A stretch of DNA of 64,000 nucleotides from NCBI GenBank assembly GCA_018697195.1, contig CM031878.1, positions 3,026,492 through 3,090,491 of the forward strand, in the 5' to 3' direction. The translations under genes were made by a program, and so were the position numbers. Below are positions 10,805 to 19,893 of the stretch, in pieces (positions within the stretch are counted from its first letter, which is position 1; each line of letters opens with the position of its first letter). The notes beneath the pieces are model-generated. The model ran no database searches and was not told where the DNA came from. It was given only the letters and a program-made list of their open reading frames with translations. The DNA is from Certhia americana (taxonomy: Eukaryota > Chordata > Aves > Passeriformes > Certhiidae).

Positions 10805-11100
10805 GCTTTTTATCTCCTCCAGAAGCAGGGGTGGAAGCTTAACAGGACCAGAGGATGTGGTCTCAAGTTGTGCCAGGGGAGGTTTATATTTAATATACAG
10901 AAACGATTTCTTTACTGAAAGGGCTGTCAAGAATTGGAAAATGTTGCCTGGGGCAGTGATGGAATCAATGTCCCTTAAAGTGTTCAAAATATGGTGCTTA
11001 GGAGCATGGTTTAATGGTGAACCTGGCAGTGCTGGGTAAATGGTTGGACTCATTGGTGTTACAGGACTTTTCCAACCTTAACAATTCTGCAATTATATGA
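10805..11100 (+). mobile_element. CR1 LINE, 3' end fragment (older subfamily)
   Basis: Contains GATTTCTTTACTGAAAGGGC, TTGCCTGGGGCAGTGATGGA, ATGGTTTAATGGTGAACCTG and TTGGACTCATTGG, ending in a decayed ATTCTATG-like tail at about 11100. This motif order is that of the CR1 subfamily with the 'GTGGTTTAGTGGTGAACTTG' type of 3' region. Confidence 0.85.
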
Positions 11101-11807
11101 ATATATGGATCTTTGGTCAACACAGTAAGGCCATTTTATGCTCTTTCTCTAAGCCCTCACCATCTGCTTCTGTACCTCTCAAAAGGCTAAAACATGGAAA
11201 TGGGTCTTGCAGACAACACTGTGGCTGCCCAGGATGTAATTAGTGAAAAATTTTCTTTAGCAACACATCCAGATGGCACTGGCACAAGTGAGAGAGAAGC
11301 AACCTGCGTCATGGGGACTAGAACCATCACCTGGAGTCAAAGCAAACAAATTTCTTAAAAAACCCCAAAATTGTACCACCCACATCTTCAATAGCACAGT
11401 CTGAATTAACTTACATACTATTTACTTTATTCTCATTACTGCAAATTAGAGCATTTCAACAAAAAAAATTGCATTCATTTAGAGAAAAAAATGTACAGAT
11501 TTTGTAGAAATTTCAATTTTGTTTAAAGTTTCTCCTTACCCTCTCTTCTTCAAAATAAAACAAAATTTTCAGGTGGAGGTTCCCAATAAGTATTCACATA
11601 TAAGTGTGAAGGCGTTTAAGTTAATACTGAGAACAAATTCTTGCTTTGGGCTCCTTATGACACCCCAAGGTCTGAGAACAAGGCTGGCATTTCTAGCCAG
11701 CCGATGGGTGCTGGGTTACAAAAGCACTGGAGGAAGGGCTCTGACTCTCTACATCTCCTTCATATGAAAACAACAGTGTTTCACAAGGAACGTTGAAAGT
11801 GTGGGAA
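11101..11807. other. Unique AT-rich sequence
   Basis: No recognised repeat and no supported gene. The frame at 11519-11767 is short and unrecognised. Confidence 0.5.
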
Positions 11808-13092
11808 TCAGTGAATCATTTAGACCTCTAAGACTATTGAATCCAGCCTTTAACTCATCACCACCAGACAAGAGCACTGAGTGCCACGTCTAGGGATAGC
11901 AACTCCACCACCTCCCTGAGCAGCCCCTTCCAGTAATTGGCTACAGCTTCAGCAAATAAAGTCTTTGTGATATTCAACCTGAGCCTGCCCTGGCTCAGCA
12001 GGGCCGTTCCCTCTGCTCCTGTCCCTGTTCCCTGGGAGCACAGCCCGATCCCCCCGGCTGTCCCCTCCTGGCAGGGAGTTGTGCAGAGCCACAAGGGCCC
12101 CCCTCAGCCTCCTTTGCTCCAGCCTGAGCCCCTTTCCCAGCTCCCTCAGCCCCTCCTGGGGCTCCAGACCCTTGCCCAGCTCCGTTCCCTGCCCTGCACA
12201 CGCTCCAGCCCCTCGGGTCTCTCTGTCCTGAGGGCCCAGAGCTGTCCCCACACTGAGGTGCCCCAGCAGTGTCCGGCACAGGGGACGGGCCCTGCCCTGG
12301 GGCCGTGTCACACCATGGCAGTTGCCACACAGGGGCGCACAGGGGACGGGCCCTGCCCTGGGGCCGTGTCACACCATGGCAGTGCCAGCACAGGGGCCAT
12401 CAGCCTCTTGCCCCCCTGGGCACCCCTGGGCTCCTGTCCACTGGCTCCAGCACCCCCAGGCCTTTCCCAAAGGGCCCTTTCCAGCCCCTCTGCCCCAGCC
12501 TGGAGCTGCAGGGTTTGGGTGACCCAAGGCAGGACCCAGCACTTGGCCTTGCTGCCCCTCACCCCATCGGCCCCAGCCCATGGATCCAGCCTGTCCAGGT
12601 CCCTCTGCAGAGCCCTCCTGCCCTCCAGCAGATCAACCCTCCCACCCAGCTTGGTGTCCTCCAGGAGTTTGCTGTGGGCAGACTCAATCCCCTCCTCCAG
12701 ATCACCCGTGCAGATTTTAAGCAGGGCTGTCCCCAGCCCTGATCCCTGGGGACACGGCAGTGAGCAGCTCCCAGCTGGATGTGGCTCCATCCCCACCCTC
12801 CCTGGGCTGAGCCATCAGCCAGTTCCTACCCCAGAGAGCAGGGACCCTGTCCAGGCCCTGGGCTGCAGCTTTTCCACCACATCCCGTGGGAGACGGTGCC
12901 CAAGGCTTTGCTGGAGTGCAGGCAGAGACATCCCCAGCCTGTCCCTCATCTACCAGGCAGGTCACCTGCTCGGCAGACACCAGGCTGGCCAGGCAGCACC
13001 TGCCTTTCCAAAATCCATGCTGGTTGAGTCTCATGCTTTGTTTATCCTGTATGTGTTGTGGGATCACACCCAAGATGTTCCATAAAAGATTT
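11808..13092 (-). mobile_element. CR1 LINE, longest copy, includes end of ORF2
   Basis: About 1.3 kb on the minus strand. From the tail end (11808) inward come a decayed AATCATTTAG tail, the 3' UTR, then GC-rich sequence with the CR1 ORF2 3' portion. Near the 5' end the minus strand encodes reverse-transcriptase-like pieces such as LNQHGFWKGRCCLASLV and QVTCLVDEGQAGD, matching the CR1 pattern of a GF.KGRSCL block followed by VT.LVDEGKA.D. Frames are then broken, so it is not active. It contains a 61-bp tandem duplication at 12276-12397. Its 5' end directly abuts a T run on the plus strand (A on the element strand). It is much richer in G+C and CpG than its surroundings. A 382-codon antisense frame (11937-13085, plus) is a by-product. 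Confidence 0.92.
12276..12397. repeat. Tandem duplication, 61-bp unit, inside CR1
   Basis: GCACAGGGGACGGGCCCTGC starts at both 12276 and 12337. The copies match almost throughout, including GTGTCACACCATGGCAGT, and differ near the end (TTGCCACAC versus TGCCAGCAC). Confidence 0.95.
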
Positions 13093-13123
13093 TTTTTATT
13101 ATTTTTTTTTTTTTTTTTTTTTG
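13093..13123. repeat. T homopolymer at CR1 5' boundary
   Basis: T run of about 30 bases broken once by ATTA. On the CR1 strand this is an A tract upstream of the truncated 5' end. Confidence 0.9.
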
Positions 13124-13878
13124 TCAAGGAGCAATAGTATGTGATAGATAGTAAAATGAAAAAGACCTGTGTATCACACCCAGTCCTTATGCCAGCAATT
13201 ATACCTTGTTGGTTTAACTCATCTCCAGAAATAAAAACATCTTTCTTACTAGTGCAAACTTTGCAAGAATTAGCCATGTAATATGTACTAAAATTCTCAA
13301 ATTCCAGTTAATTTTCAGTCAGAATGGATGTCTTTGCATGGGAAAATAGCTAGAAAGTAGCTGGAGCCATTCAAACACTGGTATGCAAATAAATGGCAAC
13401 TAATATCAAGTAAGCTGTTTTGACAACATTCCATCAGGCTACCTATTTTTTTCTATCTTAAATTTGGATAAAACTTAAAAACAATTAATACCAGATTATT
13501 TAGGGAGAATTTACATTTAGAACAAACTTAGTATGCAAAAGATTTTAGACAAGATCTGCAGCTAATAAAACTTCATATCAATGTAATGAAAAATACTGAA
13601 GATCTTCAGGTAATGAAATGTAACATCATTGTAAATAAAAGTAAGCAAGACAGCATCTAGATGCTCCTCAGCTCTTCAAAGTCACCTATCTGGAATCCTG
13701 AAAATTTCAGCAGGAAAGAGAAAAGCCAATGTGAACATACCCAAAAAGACAGCAGAAAAAACATTAGACTTTCTAAGTGGATGAGAAATTAAAACACATT
13801 TGCTGCAGTCTGGGTCTACTGAGGCCAAGCGGTCTACTGAGGCCAAGCTTATGAAAAAATATTCCCATACAGACCTTT
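13124..13878. other. Unique sequence up to the gap, with an 18-bp tandem duplication
   Basis: Nothing recognised apart from GGTCTACTGAGGCCAAGC, present twice in direct succession at 13813-13830 and 13831-13848, 30 bases from the assembly gap. Confidence 0.6.
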
Positions 13879-14278
13879 NNNNNNNNNNNNNNNNNNNNNN
13901 NNNNNNNNNNNNNNNNNNNNNNNNNNNNNNNNNNNNNNNNNNNNNNNNNNNNNNNNNNNNNNNNNNNNNNNNNNNNNNNNNNNNNNNNNNNNNNNNNNNN
14001 NNNNNNNNNNNNNNNNNNNNNNNNNNNNNNNNNNNNNNNNNNNNNNNNNNNNNNNNNNNNNNNNNNNNNNNNNNNNNNNNNNNNNNNNNNNNNNNNNNNN
14101 NNNNNNNNNNNNNNNNNNNNNNNNNNNNNNNNNNNNNNNNNNNNNNNNNNNNNNNNNNNNNNNNNNNNNNNNNNNNNNNNNNNNNNNNNNNNNNNNNNNN
14201 NNNNNNNNNNNNNNNNNNNNNNNNNNNNNNNNNNNNNNNNNNNNNNNNNNNNNNNNNNNNNNNNNNNNNNNNNNNNNN
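13879..14278. other. Assembly gap (400 N)
   Basis: Exactly 400 undetermined bases. Open frames reported across it are meaningless. The tandem duplication on the left edge suggests repeat sequence may have caused the break. Confidence 0.99.
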
Positions 14279-15059
14279 ACAAAGGAAGTGGACTTGAAGT
14301 ACCACTTTGTATTTTTTCTGTGCTGTAAAGCTTGGGGAGGATTCTGTTGCCTTGGGGAGGATTGATGTTCACTAACAGATGGAATGTCCATCCAGCAGCA
14401 CCAGCAAGCAGAGGCAGACTAAAAGTACAGAATTCTGGTGACTGGTGGAATCAGAGGCAGTATAGAAAAAGTTTTATCTCTGAATGCAGAATGTTTATCA
14501 TTTTTAGAAATGCAAAAGCTGGTTTTCATTGCTGATTTTAAATCAAACACAGAAAACGTTGTCTGTCGCAGTTTTAAATTGTTTTGAATAGTAAAGTACC
14601 CTGGGACCTTTGCTGCATGAAAGATAGTACCTCAAAGTGCTTTATTGTTGTAATTTCCATGGAAATTAACATTTACTTGCATGGTTATCACACTTTCTGT
14701 GTAATGTAGGGTATAACCATCTAAATTCCTTTGAAATACAGTTGCTTAGGTATCATCAATCTGACTCCAGATTTGTTCTACTTTACTGCTTGAGTTTGCT
14801 GAATACTTTTGCTTTTCCTCCTGGTGTTGAGCTATACAAGTTATTACTGAAATTAACTTAAAAATTCAGCAGCCATTTGCTTCTGTTTGGTTTTATTTCC
14901 CCATCTTTTCTATTCACTTTCTTGCTTATCCCTCCTTCTATGTCCACTGCAGGAAATTAATAATTATATGCTGTTTACAGCAGCAGTGCAAAGCCACCAA
15001 ATGTAAATCCTCAGGGAATTTCATACATGCTCCACACCCAGGCTGGAATTCATCTGAAG
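14279..15059. other. Unique sequence
   Basis: The motif TTGGGGAGGATT occurs twice, 20 bases apart, near 14332 and 14352. No gene or recognised transposon. Confidence 0.5.
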
Positions 15060-15282
15060 TTGCACAGGGGAGGCTCAGAATCGGTACTAGAGGGGAAAAA
15101 AAAAGGGCTTTCACCCCTGGAACAGGTTTCCCAGGGAAGTTGCAGAGTTATCATCCCTAGAGGGTTTTAAAAGACATGTAACTGTTGCACTCAGTGGTGG
15201 GCTTGGGTAGTGCTCAATTAATGTTTGAACTCAATCATCCTAGAGGGTTTTTCCAGCCTAAATCATGTTATGATTCTATGAT
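15060..15282 (+). mobile_element. CR1 LINE, 3' end fragment
   Basis: Contains ACCCCTGGAACAGGTTTCCC, AGGGTTTTAAAAGACATGTA, CAGTGGTGGGCTTGG and the tail ATGTTATGATTCTATGA at 15282. The order is that of an older CR1 subfamily. Confidence 0.87.
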
Positions 15283-15893
15283 CCAAGTTCAAAAGCAAGC
15301 ACATTCATCACCTAATTTTCAGACAAGGAGACTCCCACCAAATTTCTTCAGTCCTTCCTTCCCTGTGCTGCACTACAGGTATGTGCAGCACACCCAGTGT
15401 GGACCTATCCAGACACTGATTGATGAAATTGATAAAACACCCATGTAAAATTATGTTTTAGAATAGATGACTTTTAAAATAATCACAAGACATTAGCTGA
15501 TGAAGGTGCAGGAACTGTGAAAATAAGGCAGATATTGGGTGTGCAACTCAATAAACATTTTGCAAGTGAATGTGAGGATGTGAGGGACTGAATCACTCAA
15601 AAAAGCACACTAATTTCTGCTCAAGTATTCCTTCAATGGGGGCAAAGTGGGAGATATTTCTGAACGCAAAAAGGAAGGTAAATAAAAAAGTTGTTAAATG
15701 TGTCCCTGGAGCTCCTTGAAACAGCAAATGGTGTAAATTAGCTCAGTAACTAATACATAGCTAGAACCAGAGCCACTGCTGGTAAGTCTAAGTTAAATGC
15801 TGCATCTCATTTAATTAGCTTCTATAACTGATTGAATTTTGGTAAATCTGTATTATTGCTCGATGGAAGTGGATTTCTCTCTTTATCTTGCAG
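15283..15893. other. Unique sequence; intron-like upstream of candidate exon
   Basis: No recognised repeat. It ends in a pyrimidine-rich tract and CAG at 15874-15893, which would be the acceptor of the candidate exon. Confidence 0.45.
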
Positions 15894-16011
15894 TAACAAA
15901 CCCTACCTCCAGACCCAGTGTGAACACTTTGTTTTCTATGCCAAGGATTACAGTCCAAATGACCTAGACTTTATAGAAGCCAAGACAGCTCAAGAGACTG
16001 ATGATATATGA
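15894..16011 (+). CDS. Candidate 3'-terminal coding exon, gene unrecognised
   Basis: This is the best protein-coding candidate in the window. A good vertebrate acceptor (TTTCTCTCTTTATCTTGCAG, ending 15893) precedes an open frame read from 15895 to a TGA at 16009-16011. The first base, T, would complete a split codon (phase 2 intron). The translation starts NKPYLQTQCEHFVFYAKDYS and ends with an acidic tail, ETDDI. Composition is balanced, unlike the other open frames here. The stop is followed by AT-rich sequence with an ATTAAA signal at 16370-16375, as in a 3' UTR. There is no ATG, so it could not stand alone. Upstream exons would lie left of 15.9 kb or outside the window; I could not identify any. 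I do not recognise the family. The alternatives are an old pseudogene or chance. Confidence 0.4.
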
Positions 16012-16390
16012 GGAACACAAAGTACAGCTGGAAACTTCAAATTCATACAGCTGAGTTCCTGTTTATTAATTTTCATCTGTTGTTTGTATTGTCTTCATCT
16101 AGAGCTTTCCTTCTAAAATTCTAAATTTTAAGAACATACACACATACTCGCTTTATCTTCCCTCTAAAACATAAGCGCTAACGATGATCCTTATGGAATG
16201 GTACGTTGTTTCAAAGTATTGCTTTAATTGTTTTTATAACACACCAATAATCAACTTCCCCAAGGACTAGAATTATTGTTTTAATTAATTCCACTTGCTC
16301 TTACTTAGATGTCAGTGAAGGTGGTGTACCTGCTTTTAAGTGATATTATTTGGAAGCAAATATTTTGACATTAAAGAAACATCACGAAAA
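16012..16390 (+). other. Putative 3' UTR of the candidate terminal exon
   Basis: Non-repetitive AT-rich sequence after the TGA, up to the candidate poly(A) signal. It depends wholly on the exon call. AATAAA also occurs at 16577-16582, so the 3' end could be further on. Confidence 0.25.
16370..16375 (+). terminator. Candidate polyadenylation signal ATTAAA
   Basis: The commonest variant of AATAAA, about 360 bases after the candidate stop codon. Such hexamers are frequent in AT-rich DNA. Confidence 0.25.
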
Positions 16391-17289
16391 ATTAGGATGA
16401 TATATCCACATTGGACAAAATAATGTTAAACGTCATTAGGAGCAGCCTTGCAGACAGACCATAGCTAGGACTTAGCAGCTCTGAAATCTTTTTGTGCCCG
16501 ATGACATGTGAGACCTTGGACAAGTCATGTTACCCTGGTGTACTTCAGCTCTCTTGCCTGCTAACTGAGTGCTAATAATAAAAAGACATAACAAGTCATG
16601 ATGAGTTGTAAAGTGCTGGAGAGCAAATAGACATCCTTATTAGTGCCACAGAGAAATAAATTGGCAAGAATCTTGTGTCATAATGACTGCTATTCTACAC
16701 AATGAAATCCAAAATTCCCTGACAGGAGGTGTTATAAGTGGTCTTACCTAGAGCTGCTTTATCCATCTATCAAAACATGAAAGGAAGAAGTTTAATGGTA
16801 GTTAAATTTCTGCTTATTTTCTCTGGTGTTCTACTCTAAGTTAGTGCTAATGTCAATTAGGTATATTCATCAGCTTTGACATTTTGTACTTGACAAATTG
16901 AAAAAGGTGTAGTAATGCAGTACAATTTTCCTTATCAAAACTCTTTTTTATTTTTTGAACGAATTTTAATTGCTATGCATCTTAATCAATATGGGTTTTA
17001 CTTCTGATTAAAGCAGCCATTGAAATCTTGACAATTCTTTACACACTCCATCTGAATTTAATTAACTTTTTTTCTTTCCTTTTTTCTTTTTTTTATTAGC
17101 TGCTGTGGAGGGAAAGAGAATAGAGAAGCAAGAAAATTCAGCTTTACACAGAGTAGCAGATGCATTTGGTAGCATAGCAAAGTTCTGACTTTATTAACTT
17201 AATGAGAACATCCAAATTAATCAACCCTAAGCATTGAAGTCACAGAATTTCTTCTGGAGCTGGTGGAAAAATTAATGAATCAAAGCATC
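16391..17289. other. Unique AT-rich sequence
   Basis: No recognised repeat or gene. A T/C-rich tract lies at about 17069-17095. Confidence 0.5.
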
Positions 17290-17680
17290 TTTGAATCATA
17301 ACAAGGTCTTGGTTTGGAGGGACCTTAGAAATCATCAAATTCTGACCCCCTTCCACAGGCAGGAAACCTTCCTATAGACCAGAATATTCCAAGCCCCATC
17401 CAGCCTTGCCCTGGACACTTCCAGGAATGGAGCAGCCCCAGCTTCTCTGGGCACCCTGTGCCAGGGCCTCACTACCCTCACAGCCAAGAATTCCTTCCCA
17501 ATATCTCATCTGTCCCTACCCTCTGGCAGTGGGAAACCATTTCCCCTTGTGCTGTCATTCCAGACCCTTTCCCAAAGTCCCTCTTCAGCTTTCTTGGAAT
17601 CCTTTGAGGTACTAGAAGGATATCTAAGGTCTCCCTGAAGATTTCTCAGCAATCTTCTCATCTGAACAATCTCAATTTAA
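17290..17680 (-). mobile_element. CR1 LINE, 3' end fragment
   Basis: GGTCTTGGTTTGGAGGGACC, the TTCCACAGGCAGGAAACCTT block, GAATGGAGCAGCCCCAGCTT, CCTTCCCAATATCTCATCTG and TTTCTTGGAATCCTTTGAGG appear in the normal reverse CR1 order. The tail is decayed. Confidence 0.95.
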
Positions 17681-18354
17681 TGATTATGGACATAGCAAGA
17701 GGAAATTATGACACACAAACTATTTGATTTATATTAGATATTTGTAAATGATGAAATTGTTTTTTCAATATGACATCATGACATTTCAGAGAATGAAAAA
17801 AAAAATCTGTCTGCTAGGAAATCAGAGAATTGCAGAAAAATGCATATAACGATTCATTCACTAGTTGTCCATCATACCCATTTAACTTTTACCTAATATA
17901 GCAGTTGTCAAAGAAAATGTGGGTTTCATGATCAAGAACCAGGAAGCTTGTAATCTTCATTCATGTTTGTGTGTAGGATTTTAGAATCTTGTCAAAATTG
18001 TGGTTGTAAAGTATGGCAGCTCTCCAGGGTTTCATTATACCAAGTCATCTTCAGTGAGGGATACACCCTAGAATAAATTTAAATAATCTCTTTTGCTCCC
18101 TTTTCTCACCAGTCAGAGATTCTAGAAATGAAATGTTACTTCAGATTTTGAGAAAGAGTCGTAAACAGAAGTAGAACTTATCTTACTGCTTCTAGCAGTC
18201 AATTTTTTCAGGCTAATATGACAGAATTATTCATGTTTGAAACTTAGCAATGTTTCTGTGGCAGCATTCTGCTTGAGGCTGGATTGCTCTGAATTCAGAC
18301 AAAGTTCCTGTCAGCTTTCACCAGTTCAATGTCTTCCTGGGTGAAAGATTTCAC
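17681..18354. other. Unique sequence
   Basis: No recognised repeat or gene. Confidence 0.5.
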
Positions 18355-18640
18355 TGCTTTCTTAGGCAACCTGTTCTAGGCAGCCTGACCATTCCTCCCT
18401 TGAGAAATGTTTCTTTATGTCAAATTTTAACTATCCTCGTTCTGATTTACAACCATTTTCTTTGCTCCTCCTGCCACTAACCTCATTAAACACTCTCCAC
18501 CTACTCAGAAACTCCTTGCAGGTGTGGAAAGGATGCTGTCAGCTACCCTTGAAGCTATTTCTGCTCATTGTCAGTTCCCTCAAATTCTCACAGGGAAAAT
18601 GTTCTGGACCCAAATATTTTGTTGTCCCTTTCCAGACTCA
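18355..18640 (-). mobile_element. Old CR1 LINE fragment
   Basis: GGCAACCTGTTCTAGGCAGC, CTTGAGAAATGTTTCTTTAT, GGATGCTGTCAGCTACCCTT and CTTTCCAGACTCACTGCAG follow the reverse CR1 order but with many substitutions. An early, heavily diverged copy. Confidence 0.6.
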
Positions 18641-18699
18641 CTGCAGTTTATCAATGTATTTCATATATCAAAGTGCTCAAAACTGGCTCATCACATATT

Positions 18700-18734
18700 A
18701 AAAAAAAAAAAAAAAAAAAAATTAAAAAAATCAA
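18700..18734. repeat. Poly(A) tract
   Basis: 21 A, then ATTAAAAAAATCAAAAA. Several short open frames cross it and are not genes. Confidence 0.9.
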
Positions 18735-19814
18735 AAATCTTTATCTTTTTCTAAGGCAATTTAAATTAGTCTTGGCTACCTTTCTACTAACTCAGTGTGT
18801 TGCAGATTTTCAGCAATATGTGATGAAGGAAAGTATTTATAACTTTAATTTACTTAATTTTGGTGTAATAGTTGTTCTCTGATTAAACACAAGTTTCATA
18901 TTACACGGGAATTAACTCTAACACAATTAAAATCTATATCAAACTCTCAGTATCTCAACTTTAACAGCATGAGCCTACTAAGGTATCTCTGGAGATATTA
19001 GCAAACCCTATGCATATGTTATATGATTACTTATTTTTATAAAATACATGAAAACAATTGCTTGATATATCTTGCCTTCATATGAAAGGTGAAACCCTTC
19101 TTCCTATCAACATACATGGGAGATTTTCCATGAACTTCAGTGCCAGTCATAACTTCTCCAGAATGTACAAACAGTGCTTCTGTCTGAATTTGAATTCAAA
19201 CATTAAGCTATAAATAATAAATGTAGAATTTGAATTGAAAAATAGGCAAATGTTTTACAAACTGTGATGCCTGAATCACTTCTTAGACGCTGTATGAGAG
19301 ACACAGCCCAGGGTGACTTAAACAGCCATGAGCTACTTTAGGATTTTCTTAATTTCTGTAGGTGATGCTGTCAGTCATGCCTTGAACTCAGCCATCCCAT
19401 CCTTATCCTTGTCCTTCACATTTTTTAACATCAATAGTAACACTCCTCCTGCAGTAAGAAATCAGGATGTATATGATTAACACTGCTGATAACTGCTTCT
19501 GATTTATGCTTTTATTTCTCTTCCTAATTGCAGAGCACTATTAAAAATGCTGAGGCATGGGATTAAATCTCCATAAATGAAAATCAGACAGAAAATTTTG
19601 TAGACACCTGGAAATTTTGCAAAATCGCATGAAAGTGAAACAAGGCTGCTAAACTAATGAGTAGATAGAAATAAAAAGCTGAAGTTAGACTGGAAGAAAC
19701 AAACCCAGCTATTCCCAATACTCACATCCATTGAGCTACCCATTCATCAGGAGGTGTGAGGGCTTTCATTCAACACTATTGTGTTGAATTTCCGAGAATC
19801 AACTTTGAATACAT
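18735..19814. other. Unique AT-rich sequence
   Basis: A good acceptor-like CTTCCTAATTGCAG near 19533 is followed by a stop within 11 codons in the frame directly after it, so no exon is called. Confidence 0.5.
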
Positions 19815-19893
19815 ACTACTACTAATACTAGTACTAGTACTAGTACTACTACTGCTACTACTACTACTAGTACTACTACTACTAATAATAATA
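19815..19893. repeat. (ACT)n microsatellite with palindromic ACTAGT units
   Basis: Trinucleotide ACT/TAC repeats interrupted by runs of TAGTAC, which are self-complementary and could fold back. It grades into AATAATAAT at the right. Confidence 0.95.

Noticed and set aside
11937..13085. 382-codon plus-strand frame as a gene
   Set aside because: It lies antisense to a CR1, and its frame is explained by GC-rich composition. Kept only as a finding about annotation risk.
13682..14391. Long frames on both strands around the gap
   Set aside because: Most of their length is undetermined bases.
19534..19570. Acceptor-like CTTCCTAATTGCAG with following codons
   Set aside because: The frame directly after the AG stops within 11 codons, the other two frames stop within 13, and no UTR or donor supports an exon.
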